A stretch of 64,000 nucleotides of DNA from Palsa-504 sp963789225. Lineage in GTDB: Bacteria; Actinomycetota; Actinomycetes; Streptosporangiales; Streptosporangiaceae. Shown one piece after another: positions 37,981 through 46,744 of the stretch. The notes below the pieces were generated by a model, which saw nothing but the letters and a program-made list of their open reading frames with translations, searched no databases and had not been told where the DNA came from. A program made the position numbers and the translations under genes. The stretch is from assembly GCA_963789225.1 (NCBI GenBank), contig CAWBKD010000046.1:930001-994000 (forward strand). The letters run 5' to 3'. Within the stretch, counting starts at the first letter, position 1; each line of letters starts with the position of its first letter.

Positions 37981-38598
37981 ATGCCCAGGCAGAACCGGGT
38001 CACCCCGTACGGTGCGCTGATCGCGGTCCCCGATCGCGGGATGTTCTGGGGCAACCGGGGCGGCCTGCACAACCCGGAGGGCAGGCTGGTCCGCTACTCG
38101 CGGGGCCGGGCCTGGGTAACGTGCGTGCTCGAGTTCAAGGGCAGGCGCCGTCAGCAGTGGGCGCCCGGCCGGCTGACCGAGCTGTTCTTCCTGGACGAGG
38201 CCACCGGGCTGGCCGCTGGGCACCGGCCGTGCGGCGAGTGCCGGTACCAGGACTACCAGGCCTTCAAGGACGCCTGGGCGGCGGCTCACGGCGGGGAACG
38301 GCCCGGCGTGCAGGCGATCGACGCGCGGCTGCACGCCGACCGGCTGACCGGACCCGGGATCCGGCGCACGTACCGGGCTCCGCTGGCCGAACTCCCCGAC
38401 GGCACCATGGTCGACCTGGCGGACGCGCCGTTCCTCGTCCACGGCGGGAGGCTGCTGGGCTGGACGCCGGGCGGCTACCGGGACCGGCTGGCGCCGGCGC
38501 TGGCCGGGGAGGTGACCGTGATCACCCCGCGGGCCACCGTGGCCGTGCTGGCGGCGGGCTACCGCCCGGTCATCCACCCCTCCGCGGCGCCCTCCTAA
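37981..38598 (+). CDS. Conserved hypothetical protein
   Basis: A 205-residue protein starting MPRQNRVTPYGALIAVPDRG, followed by MFWGNRGGLHN, RRRQQWAPGRLTELFFLDEA and AGHRPCGECRYQDYQAF. This order is familiar from unannotated proteins in actinobacteria and some other bacteria. The PCxxC segment could bind metal. ATG 37981 is the family-like start; a GTG at 37963 would overlap the YjbR gene. Function unknown. Confidence 0.7.
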   Translation: MPRQNRVTPYGALIAVPDRGMFWGNRGGLHNPEGRLVRYSRGRAWVTCVLEFKGRRRQQWAPGRLTELFFLDEATGLAAGHRPCGECRYQDYQAFKDAWAAAHGGERPGVQAIDARLHADRLTGPGIRRTYRAPLAELPDGTMVDLADAPFLVHGGRLLGWTPGGYRDRLAPALAGEVTVITPRATVAVLAAGYRPVIHPSAAPS

Positions 38599-38693
38599 GA
38601 GCCGAGCCAACCCGCTGCGCGCCTTCGCCTGGTTGGCGTAGGAGCCGGGAGTAGGCTGCGGGTGCCAGATCGCAGCGCATCCGGGAGGCGACG

Positions 38694-39542
38694 ATGCCGA
38701 TGTTTCCCAGCAAGTCAGACGGCACCACGGCGGGGTGGGAGCCGCCGGCGGCCGGCGGCCGACTGGCCAAGACGGCCGGCGCCGACCCGGCCGGCGTGTT
38801 CACCTCGGACCTGTCGGTATCGGAGTACGTGCTACTCGGAGAGGCCGGATTCGAGCCGCTGGGGTTCGTGATCGGCTCGTCGATCTACCACGTCGGGCTG
38901 CAGATCGGCCGCTGGAACCAGAACCAGGAACTGGTGGTCCTGACCCAGGCCATGTACAACGCCAGGGAGCTGGCCATGGCCCGGATGCAGGCCGAAGCCG
39001 ACCACCTGGGCGCCGACGGGATCGTGGGGGTGGCGCTGCGGATGCAGATGTACTCCTGGGGCCAGAACTGCCTGGAGTTCGTCGCCACCGGCACCGCGGT
39101 CCGGCACCTGACCGGGCAGGGCGCGCACCGCGCTCCCGACGGCCGGGCGTTCACCTCCGACCTGTCGGCGCAGGACTTCTTCCGGCTGCTGGCCGCCGGG
39201 GCCGTGCCGGTCGCGTTCGTCCTGGGCACCTGCGTGTACCACATCGCCCACCAGAGCGTGATGCAGTCGCTGCGCCAGGCCGGGCAGAACCAGGAGATGA
39301 TGCAGTTCACCCAGGGCGTCTACGAGGCCCGTGAGCTGGCCCTGACCCGGATGCAGGCCGAGGCCGCCGCGGCGCGGAGTTCCGGCATCGTCGGGGTCAC
39401 CGTCGAGGTCAAGAACCACGTCTGGGGCGAGCACGCGACCGAGTTCCTGGCCACCGGCACCGCCGTACGCCGGCTCGCCGACGAGCACAAGCTCCCGGAC
39501 ACCTCCCCCAGGCCCACGTTCACGCTCGGCCTGGACAACTGA
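38694..39542 (+). CDS. Tandem YbjQ-like (heavy-metal-binding-domain-like) protein
   Basis: A 282-residue protein made of two similar halves. The first runs FTSDLSVSEYVLLGEAGFEP, IYHVGL, ELAMARMQAEA, GIVGVALRM and EFVATGTAV; the second FTSDLSAQDFFRLLAAGAVP, VYHIAH, ELALTRMQAEA, GIVGVTVEV and EFLATGTAV. The half pattern resembles YbjQ/DUF74-type domains, which form pentameric rings. The ligand is unknown. It is convergent with mraY, 33 bases away. Confidence 0.75.
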   Translation: MPMFPSKSDGTTAGWEPPAAGGRLAKTAGADPAGVFTSDLSVSEYVLLGEAGFEPLGFVIGSSIYHVGLQIGRWNQNQELVVLTQAMYNARELAMARMQAEADHLGADGIVGVALRMQMYSWGQNCLEFVATGTAVRHLTGQGAHRAPDGRAFTSDLSAQDFFRLLAAGAVPVAFVLGTCVYHIAHQSVMQSLRQAGQNQEMMQFTQGVYEARELALTRMQAEAAAARSSGIVGVTVEVKNHVWGEHATEFLATGTAVRRLADEHKLPDTSPRPTFTLGLDN

Positions 39543-39575
39543 CTGCGGCTCAGGCGGAGTCGGGCTTAACGGGCG

Positions 39576-40616
39576 TCAGCCGACGTAGAAGATGCCCAGG
39601 CCGAGGGCCACGCAGATGCCCGCGATGATCCAGAAGCGGACCACGATGGTCGTCTCGGCCCAGCCGGACAGCTCGAAATGGTGCTGTATCGGCGCCATCC
39701 GGAACACCCGCTTGCCGGTCAGCTTGAACGAGCCGACCTGGATCACCACCGACAGCGTGATGAGCACGAACAGCCCGCCCAGCAGGAACAGCAGCAGCTC
39801 GGTCTGGGTGGTGATGGCGAGCCCGGCGAGCGCGCCGCCCAGGGCCAGCGACCCGGTGTCGCCCATGAAGATCTTGGCGGGCGGCGCGTTCCACCACAAG
39901 AACCCGATGCAGGCGCCCATCACGGTGGCCGCCACGATGGCAAGGTCCTGCGGGTCACGCACGTCATAGCAGGCCTGGGCCAGGTAGACCGTGCAGTCGT
40001 TGCGCAGCTGCCAGATCCCGATGATCACGTACGCGGCCAGCGCGAGGATGGCCGCGCCGGTGGCCAGGCCGTCCAGCCCGTCGGTCAGGTTCACGGCGTT
40101 GGAGGTCCCGGCCACCATCAGGATGACCCAGACGACGAAGAACACGGCACCGATCGGCGGCCCGAAGGTCGCGATGAACGACAGGTGCGTGGACGCCGGG
40201 GTGATGTCATACCCGTCGGGGAACCTGATGGCCAGCAGCGCGAAGATCCCGCCGACGATGGCCTGGCCGGCCAGCTTGGCCCCGGCGCGCAGGCCCAGGC
40301 TGCGCTGCATGTAGAGCTTGATGAAGTCATCGGCGAAGCCGACCAGCCCGAGCCCGGTCATCAGGAACAGCACCAGCAGCCCGGACGGGGACATGGCGTC
40401 GCCGGTGGCCAGGTGACCGACCAGGTACCCAGCCAGCGAGGCCATGATGATCACCGTGCCGCCCATGGTGGGCGTGCCCCGCTTGGACATGTGGGCGGGC
40501 CCGTCCGACCTGATCTCCTGACCGAGGCCGCGCCTGGTGAAGACCTTGATGGCAAACGGCGTCCCGAACAGCGCCAGGAACAGCGAGACGGCCGCCGACA
40601 GCAGTACGGTCTTCAC
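39576..40616 (-). CDS. mraY: Phospho-MurNAc-pentapeptide transferase
   Basis: Makes lipid I on undecaprenyl phosphate; ten-span membrane enzyme. The 346 residues show DGPAHMSKRGTPTMGG, the catalytic-loop region VGFADDFIK, AVNLTDGLDGLATG and IFMGDTGSLALGGALAG. The start overlaps the murF stop by 4 bases. Downstream murD should follow in this cluster type but instead the gene ends next to an unrelated convergent gene. Confidence 0.96.
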   Translation of the reverse strand: MKTVLLSAAVSLFLALFGTPFAIKVFTRRGLGQEIRSDGPAHMSKRGTPTMGGTVIIMASLAGYLVGHLATGDAMSPSGLLVLFLMTGLGLVGFADDFIKLYMQRSLGLRAGAKLAGQAIVGGIFALLAIRFPDGYDITPASTHLSFIATFGPPIGAVFFVVWVILMVAGTSNAVNLTDGLDGLATGAAILALAAYVIIGIWQLRNDCTVYLAQACYDVRDPQDLAIVAATVMGACIGFLWWNAPPAKIFMGDTGSLALGGALAGLAITTQTELLLFLLGGLFVLITLSVVIQVGSFKLTGKRVFRMAPIQHHFELSGWAETTIVVRFWIIAGICVALGLGIFYVG

Positions 40617-42022
40617 CGGTCCGCCTCCTCTAGCAGGTCGGCCGCGAGGCTTTCCAGGCCCACCTCGCGGGATGCCTTCACGAGGACCACGTCGCCGGGC
40701 TTCAGCCGGTCGGCGAGCACGGACAGCGCGGCCGGCCCGTCGGGCACGCCCAGCGCCTCACCGTGCCAGGACGAGACCTGCCGGGCGCCGTCGAGCAGCG
40801 GCGCGGCCTCGGGCCCGACGGCGATCAGCCCGGCCAGCGCGGGCCCGAGAACCCGCGCGGCGAATTCGCCGGCCTCGACGTGGCGGGCGGGCGAGGTGTC
40901 GCCGAGTTCGGCCATGTGGCCGAGGACCGCGAAGGCGCGCCCGTCGTGCGTGAGGTGGCCAAGGGCTTCTAGCGCCGCCCGGACGGACTCGGGGTTCGCG
41001 TTGTACGCGTCGTTGATGACCGTCACCCCATCCGCTCGCCGGTGGACTTCCATCCGCCACCGGCTGCGGGCGGCGGCGGCGGACAACCCGTCCGCGATAT
41101 CGGCGAGGCCGAGGCCGAGCTCGCGCGCGAGCGCGGCCGCGGCCAGGGCATTCGGTACGTTATGCGCGCCGTGCAGACGCAGGGTGACCGGCGCTGAACC
41201 TTCGGGTGCCAGCAGGGTGAAGCTCGCCCGCCCTAGGTCATCAAGCCGCACGTCGCAGGCCCGGATGGTCACCTGGGGCGCAGCGGTGACGGGCGGGCCG
41301 GCGCTGAACGTGACGACGCGGGCGGCGGTGCGGGAGGCCATGGCCAGGACGAGCGGGTCGTCGGCGTTCAGGATGGCCGCCCCGTCGGCAGGCAGCGCCT
41401 CGGCGAGCTCGCCCTTGGCCCTGGCGATCTGGTCCACGCCGCCGAACTCGCCTTCGTGCGCGTGCCCGACGTTCAGTACCGCGCCGTAGCGGGGCGGGGC
41501 GATGCGGCACAGGCACGCGATGTGGCCCACCCGGCGCGCGGATAGCTCGAGGACGAGGTTCTGGGTCGCCGCGTCCGCGCGCAGGACGGTCAGCGGGTGA
41601 CCGAGCTCGTTGTTGTACGAGCCGGCGGGCGCGACCGTCGGCCCGAGGCGCTCGGCCAGCTGGGCGGCGAGGTCCTTGGTCGAGGTCTTGCCCGAGGACC
41701 CGGTGATCCCCGCGATCCGCAGCGCGGGCAGCGCGTCCACCACGAAGGCGGCCAGCGCGGCCAGCGCGGCCGGGACGTCTGGCACCAGGACCGAGGGCGC
41801 CGGGACCGGGCGGGTGGCGAGCACCGCGACCGCGCCCGCGGCCACCGCGGCCGCCGCGAAGTCGTGCCCGTCGGACCGCTCCCCCGCGAGCGCCGCGAAC
41901 AGCCCGCCTGGGCCGGCGCGGCGGGAGTCGATCACGACGTCGCCGGTGACGAGCGCGTCCGGCGGGCCGGCGAGGTGACCGCCGGTGATCTGCGCGACCT
42001 GCGCGAGCGAGAGCGGTATCAC
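40613..42022 (-). CDS. murF: UDP-MurNAc-tripeptide-D-Ala-D-Ala ligase
   Basis: Final cytoplasmic ligase of the pentapeptide. 469 residues: the ATP loop IAGITGSSGKTSTKDL, NVGHAHEGEFGGVDQIARAK, and DAYNANPESVRAALEAL in the C-terminal domain. GTG 42022 overlaps the murE stop as GTGA (42019-42022), and an upstream open frame (to 42574) is only shadow. Confidence 0.95.
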   Translation of the reverse strand: MIPLSLAQVAQITGGHLAGPPDALVTGDVVIDSRRAGPGGLFAALAGERSDGHDFAAAAVAAGAVAVLATRPVPAPSVLVPDVPAALAALAAFVVDALPALRIAGITGSSGKTSTKDLAAQLAERLGPTVAPAGSYNNELGHPLTVLRADAATQNLVLELSARRVGHIACLCRIAPPRYGAVLNVGHAHEGEFGGVDQIARAKGELAEALPADGAAILNADDPLVLAMASRTAARVVTFSAGPPVTAAPQVTIRACDVRLDDLGRASFTLLAPEGSAPVTLRLHGAHNVPNALAAAALARELGLGLADIADGLSAAAARSRWRMEVHRRADGVTVINDAYNANPESVRAALEALGHLTHDGRAFAVLGHMAELGDTSPARHVEAGEFAARVLGPALAGLIAVGPEAAPLLDGARQVSSWHGEALGVPDGPAALSVLADRLKPGDVVLVKASREVGLESLAADLLEEADR

Positions 42023-43602
42023 CGGTTCACCGCCCACGGGGCATCGTCTGAGACCGGCCGCGGCCGCTGGGCATCGGCCTGCTGGTGCAGGGCCAGCGCC
42101 GTGACCTGGCGGTCGTCGAACGGCAGCACCGCGTTCGCTACGTACTGCCCGGTCTCGTGGCCCTTGCCGGCCACCACGATCACGTCGCCCGCCGCGGCCA
42201 GCGAGACGGCCCGCCCGATCGCGGCAGCCCGGTCCGGCTCGATGATGACCCGCGCGCGCTCGTCCTGCGGCACGCTCAGCACCCCGTCCAGCATCGCCGC
42301 GAGGATCGCCAGCGGATCCTCCGAGCGCGGGTTGTCGCTGGTCAGGATGGCCACGTCGGCCAGGGAGGCAGCGGCGGCGCCCATCATGGGGCGCTTGCCG
42401 CGGTCCCGGTCGCCGCCGCAGCCGAGGACGATGATGAGGTTCCCCTGGGTGACCGGGCGCAGCGAGCGGAGCACCGCCTCCACCGCGCCTGGCTTGTGCG
42501 AGTAGTCGACGAAGGCGGTGACTCCGAGGCCGGGAGCCAGCACGCGCTCTAGCCGGCCCGGCACGCCCTCGCACGCCGCCACCCCCGCGACCGCGTCCTC
42601 CAGGGCGATGCCGGCCTCGACCAGCGCGACCACCGCGCCGAGCGCGTTGGCCACGTTGAACACCCCGGCCAGCCCGACCGACACGTCCGCCTCGACGCCG
42701 CCGGGCCCGATGACACGGAACGCGCTGCCGTCGGCGCCGGACCTGACGTCGGCGGCCCGCCAGTCGGCCTCCTGCTTGCCCGCGGCGGAGAACGTGGTGA
42801 TGGGCACCGGGGCGGAGACGGCCAGCCTGCGCCCGTACTTGTCGTCGATGTTCACGACGCCAACTACGGGCGGGGCGAACAGCGAGGCCTTGGCCCGGAA
42901 GTACTCCTCCAGGTCGGCGTGGAAGTCCAGGTGGTCCTGCGACAAGTTGGTGAACACCGCCACGTCGAAGCTCGTGCCCGCCACCCGGCCGAGGGTAAGC
43001 GAGTGGCTCGACACCTCCATCGCGGCGGCGGTCACCCCCCGCTCGGCCATGACCGCGAACAGCGCCTGCAGGTCGGGAGCCTCGGGGGTGGTCAGCGAGC
43101 TGGCCAGGCGCTCCGCGCCGATCCGCGTCTCGACCCCGCCGATCAGGCCGGTCAGGTGGCCCGCCGCGCGCAGCCCGGACTCGAGCAGGTAGGTCGAGGT
43201 GGTCTTGCCGCTGGTCCCGGTCACGCCGATGAGCCGGAGCCGGCGCGACGGGTCCCCGTACATCCAGCAGGCGACCTCACCGAGCCTGGCCCGCGGGTCC
43301 GCGACCACGAAGACGGGGACCCCGCTGGCCGCGGCGCGGGCCCGGCCATCCGGGTCGGTCAGCACGGCCACGGCGCCCGAGGCCACCGCGGCGGCGCAGA
43401 ACTCCGCCCCATGGACCTGGGTGCCGGGCAACGCCACGTACAGGTCCCCTGCTCGCACCACGCGGGAGTCGAGGGTGATTCCAGAGGTCCGGCCAAGGTC
43501 GTTCGGGGAAAATGACTTTCCTACGGGCGCGAGCCGGATCCCCAGCAGCGGGCCGAGTTCGGACAGCGGCCGCGGCGGTATGTGGGCCGGACGGATCGCC
43601 AC
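42019..43602 (-). CDS. murE: UDP-MurNAc-tripeptide synthetase
   Basis: Adds the third residue of the peptide stem. 527 residues with GVTGTSGKTTSTYLLE, NLSQDHLDFHADLEEYF, DYSHKPGAVEAVLRSLR, and TSDNPRSEDP. The DNPR motif indicates meso-diaminopimelate as substrate rather than lysine, as expected in this phylum. Confidence 0.95.
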   Translation of the reverse strand: MAIRPAHIPPRPLSELGPLLGIRLAPVGKSFSPNDLGRTSGITLDSRVVRAGDLYVALPGTQVHGAEFCAAAVASGAVAVLTDPDGRARAAASGVPVFVVADPRARLGEVACWMYGDPSRRLRLIGVTGTSGKTTSTYLLESGLRAAGHLTGLIGGVETRIGAERLASSLTTPEAPDLQALFAVMAERGVTAAAMEVSSHSLTLGRVAGTSFDVAVFTNLSQDHLDFHADLEEYFRAKASLFAPPVVGVVNIDDKYGRRLAVSAPVPITTFSAAGKQEADWRAADVRSGADGSAFRVIGPGGVEADVSVGLAGVFNVANALGAVVALVEAGIALEDAVAGVAACEGVPGRLERVLAPGLGVTAFVDYSHKPGAVEAVLRSLRPVTQGNLIIVLGCGGDRDRGKRPMMGAAAASLADVAILTSDNPRSEDPLAILAAMLDGVLSVPQDERARVIIEPDRAAAIGRAVSLAAAGDVIVVAGKGHETGQYVANAVLPFDDRQVTALALHQQADAQRPRPVSDDAPWAVNR

Positions 43603-43624
43603 GGGCTGAGGGTACCTCCAATCA

Positions 43625-45751
43625 CTACGCGTTCAGGCGCACGTAAGGCGGCGTGGCCCCGTCCGGCGGGATCTGCAGCGTCGCCAGCGCGTCCTTCATC
43701 ACCTGGTAGAAGACCGGGCCTGCGACTATGTCACCGAAATAGCCGCCCTTGCGCGGGTTCTGCACGTTCACTGCGACGACAAGCTGCGGGTCGTTGCCTG
43801 GCGCCATGCCAATGTAGCTCGCTCCGTAGACGCACAGGGGGCATGTTCCGTTGGCGTTAGCTTCCTGCGAAGTTCCCGTCTTGGCGGCGATCGCGTACCC
43901 GGGGATGATGCCCCAGGGCTGATCGCCTTCGGCGTCGATGGCCGGCACCTGCTGGAGGATCTGGAGCAGCTCGTGCGCGGTCTTCGCCTGGATGACGCGC
44001 CGGGAGGCGGACGGCCGGGCCGGGGTGTAGGTGCCCGCGGAGTTCGTGGTGCCCTCGATCAGCGTCGGGCTGACCCGGACGCCGCCGTTGGCGATCGTCG
44101 CGTAGACGTCGGCCATCTGGAGCGCGGTCACCGCCACGCCCTGGCCGAACGCCAGCGTGTACCTGGTGTCCGCGGACCACTTCGAGACCGGGGGCAGGAT
44201 GCCCGCGCTCTCCCCCGGCAGTCCGATGCCGGTGGTCTGGCCGAGGCCGAACGCCCGCAGGTAGTCGTACTGGACCTGCGGGGGGACGTGGGCGGCGACC
44301 TGGGAGATGCCGACGTTGGAGGAGTGCGCGATGATGCCGGCGATGGTGTACCGCTCGCCGGGCCCCCACTCCGCGTCCTGGATCTCCTGGCCGCCCTCGT
44401 AGATCGAGTACGGGATGTTGTAGGCGCTCATCGGCGTCTGCCCGCCGCGCTCGAACGCGGCCGCGGCGGTCATCACCTTGGCGGTGGAGCCCGGCTGGAA
44501 CACGTCCTGCACCGCGATGTCGGTGGTCTGGCTGACGTCCGTGACGTTCGTCGGGTCGTACGTCGGCCACTGCGCCATGGCCAGCACGTGCCCGGTTTTC
44601 GGCTGGATGATGACGACCGTGCAGTTGCTCGCGTCGCTCTTGGCGACCTGCGCGGCGCAGGCCTGCTCGGCCGCGTACTGCAGCTCGGGGACGATGGTCA
44701 GGCGCAGGTCACTGCCGTTCACCACCGGCGTGTCGTTGCTGCCCGCGAGCGGGATCGGCTGGCCGTTGTTGCTGATCTGCACGTGCTCGCTGCCCTCGTG
44801 CCCGGCCAGCAGGGCGTTGTCGGCCTGCTCGAGGCCGGCGCCACCGACCAGGAGCCCGTTGCTGGTGGTGCCGGTGAAGCCGATGATGTTGGAGGTGACG
44901 GAGCCGTCCGGGTAGGACCTGGCGTAGCTCGGGGTCAGGTAGATGCCCGGCAGGTGCAGGGCGGAGATCTGGTTGCCCGCCGACGCGGATACGCCCTTGG
45001 CCAGCACCACGTACTGCTGCGAGGTCGGGTGCTGGATCTCGCCGATGAGCAGGGCCGCGGGCGTGTTCAGATAGGCCGCGAGCTTGGTGGCGACCTCGGC
45101 CTGATCGGCGACGGGAATCTGCGGCGGGTCGGCGTAGACCAGGTAGGTCTCCACCGTCATCGCGAGCACCTGCCCGTTCGCGGCGGTGATGCTGCCGCGC
45201 AGCGCCGGCATGAAGATCGTCTTCTCCCGCTGTTGGCTGGCCAGCTGCTTGTACGTGCCGGACTCGATGCCCTGGAGCTGGACGAGCCGCCCGGCGGCCA
45301 GTGACAGCACGAAAACGACAGCCAGCAGCGTGATGCCGAGCCGTCGCCTCGGGTTACCGCGCGGGGTGCGCCGGCGCGGCCGGAGGGGAACGACCCGTTC
45401 GTACTCGGGGACCGGTCGCCCCTGGATAAACCCGTGTCCCTCCCGCAGGTCCGCGGGGCGCACACGAGACCGCTCGTACCTTTCCTCCGAACGAGCGGTG
45501 GTGGGAGCCCCGCGCCGCCCAGGCGGCGGCAGGTGCGGAAAGTCCTGCGCGCTCCGCCGACGCCCGGGCGGCGCGTTAGCAGCGTCCCGGGTCAGGGGGG
45601 TACGGGGGGGCGGAGAGCCCCCCCGTGCGCGGGGGGTTCCGGGGGGTCGTCCCCCCGGGCTAGCACTGCGCCCCCCCGGGCTAGCACTGCGCTCCCCCCG
45701 GGCTAGCACTGCGCCCCCCCGGGCCAGCACCGCTTCCGCCGGGACCAGCAC
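43625..45751 (-). CDS. ftsI: Septal transpeptidase FtsI (PBP3-type)
   Basis: Class B penicillin-binding protein. After a ~130-residue Arg/Pro/Gly-rich cytoplasmic tail the single membrane helix is GITLLAVVFVLSLAAGRLVQ (about 138-158). The transpeptidase domain has FQPGSTAKVM (SxxK), HSSNVGISQ (SxN) and AAKTGTSQ (KTG). The N-terminal tail includes imperfect VLARG and SASPGGR repeats. GTG 45751 follows the ftsL stop by 1 base; a weak GAGAG ribosome site and the low-complexity tail leave the start uncertain. Confidence 0.94.
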   Translation of the reverse strand: MLVPAEAVLARGGAVLARGERSASPGGRSASPGGRPPGTPRARGGSPPPRTPLTRDAANAPPGRRRSAQDFPHLPPPGRRGAPTTARSEERYERSRVRPADLREGHGFIQGRPVPEYERVVPLRPRRRTPRGNPRRRLGITLLAVVFVLSLAAGRLVQLQGIESGTYKQLASQQREKTIFMPALRGSITAANGQVLAMTVETYLVYADPPQIPVADQAEVATKLAAYLNTPAALLIGEIQHPTSQQYVVLAKGVSASAGNQISALHLPGIYLTPSYARSYPDGSVTSNIIGFTGTTSNGLLVGGAGLEQADNALLAGHEGSEHVQISNNGQPIPLAGSNDTPVVNGSDLRLTIVPELQYAAEQACAAQVAKSDASNCTVVIIQPKTGHVLAMAQWPTYDPTNVTDVSQTTDIAVQDVFQPGSTAKVMTAAAAFERGGQTPMSAYNIPYSIYEGGQEIQDAEWGPGERYTIAGIIAHSSNVGISQVAAHVPPQVQYDYLRAFGLGQTTGIGLPGESAGILPPVSKWSADTRYTLAFGQGVAVTALQMADVYATIANGGVRVSPTLIEGTTNSAGTYTPARPSASRRVIQAKTAHELLQILQQVPAIDAEGDQPWGIIPGYAIAAKTGTSQEANANGTCPLCVYGASYIGMAPGNDPQLVVAVNVQNPRKGGYFGDIVAGPVFYQVMKDALATLQIPPDGATPPYVRLNA
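45651..45735 (-). repeat. About four 21-bp imperfect repeats in the ftsI 5' end
   Basis: The plus-strand unit contains gggctagcactgcgc followed by a C-run, repeated about every 21 bases. It encodes the VLARG and SASPGGR repeats of the FtsI tail. Confidence 0.8.
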
Positions 45752-45754
45752 CTC

Positions 45755-46744
45755 TCACGGGGTATACCCGGGAACGTTAATCTGGGCGTCGGCCGCGGAG
45801 ACCTTACCGGCGACGATCTTTCCCGTCTTGAGGTTGATGAACCGGAGGCTCGGGTTCTGCTGCATGCCGAACTGCTCGGCCTCCTGCGCGATCTGGGTCG
45901 GCGACTCGGCCTGGGCGACCTGCTGGGTCAGGAGCTGTTCCTGCCGGGCCAGGTTGGTGTTCTGCTGCTGCAGGTTGCTGATCTTGAACGACCCCTCGGC
46001 GAGGGTGGTGCTGATCATGAGCAGCGAGATCAGGGCGCCGCCAAGTAGGCCGACGAGCAGGAGGATGAACGGGGCCTTCGGGTGGCGCGGCCGGGGCCGT
46101 GACGCGGCGGCGGCCCAGGCGGCGGTCTTGGACCGCAGCTTGAAGGAAGGCCTGGGCCGGGGTCCCGCGACGGGCCTGGTGTGGCGCGGCCCGCTGAGCC
46201 GGCGCGTCCTGGGGTCCTTGGTGCCGGGCCTTGGGTTCCTGGCGCGGTCCGGGGCGTCCGGCTTTGGGCGGCGGCGTTCGGCCCGGCTGGGGCGTTTGGT
46301 GCGGCTGGGGGCCTCGGCGCGGCGGGGCGGCTTGGTGCGGCCGGGCGGCGGTACGGTCCGGCCGGAGGGCGGTACAGTCCGGCCGGAGGGCGGTACAGTC
46401 CGGCCGGAGGGCTGCGCGGGGCGGCCGGACGGTGGCGGTACGGTCCGGCCGGAGGGCTGCGCGGGGCGGCCGGACGGTGGCGGTACGGTCCGGCCGGAGG
46501 GTGGCGTGGTCCGGCCAGGTGGCGGTACGGTCCGGCCCGAGGGCGGTGCGGGGCGGCCGGACGGCGGTGCGGTCCGGCCGGAGGGCGGCATGGTCCTGGC
46601 CTGTGGCGTGGTGCGGCCCGGAGGCACGGGGCTGCGATCGGAGGGGACGGGGGCGGGGGCGCGGCCGGGCGGCGCCGGGCGGCCGGGCACCTGCCGGAAG
46701 GTGCGCGGCATCGTGTCCGTGCCCAGGTCGGTTCCTCGGGTCAT
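45755..46744 (-). CDS. ftsL: FtsL-like divisome protein with long N-terminal repeat tail
   Basis: A 329-residue protein whose C-terminal ~110 residues match FtsL: a membrane helix ILLLVGLLGGALISLLM and then the coiled coil FKISNLQQQNTNLARQEQLL. Position between rsmH and ftsI supports this. The first ~200 residues are a highly basic Pro/Arg region with about ten short PPSGRTVPP-type repeats, unusual for a protein that is often ~100-200 residues in total. Confidence 0.82.
   Translation of the reverse strand: MTRGTDLGTDTMPRTFRQVPGRPAPPGRAPAPVPSDRSPVPPGRTTPQARTMPPSGRTAPPSGRPAPPSGRTVPPPGRTTPPSGRTVPPPSGRPAQPSGRTVPPPSGRPAQPSGRTVPPSGRTVPPSGRTVPPPGRTKPPRRAEAPSRTKRPSRAERRRPKPDAPDRARNPRPGTKDPRTRRLSGPRHTRPVAGPRPRPSFKLRSKTAAWAAAASRPRPRHPKAPFILLLVGLLGGALISLLMISTTLAEGSFKISNLQQQNTNLARQEQLLTQQVAQAESPTQIAQEAEQFGMQQNPSLRFINLKTGKIVAGKVSAADAQINVPGYTP
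46345..46590 (-). repeat. Imperfect 21- and 24-bp repeats in ftsL
   Basis: About ten copies of units like ggcggtacggtccggccgga occur, encoding the Pro/Arg tail. They are likely unstable in length. Confidence 0.8.

Noticed and set aside
40613..42574. 653-codon extended murF frame
   Set aside because: The upstream part is a shadow of murE; the GTG at 42022 gives the family N-terminus.
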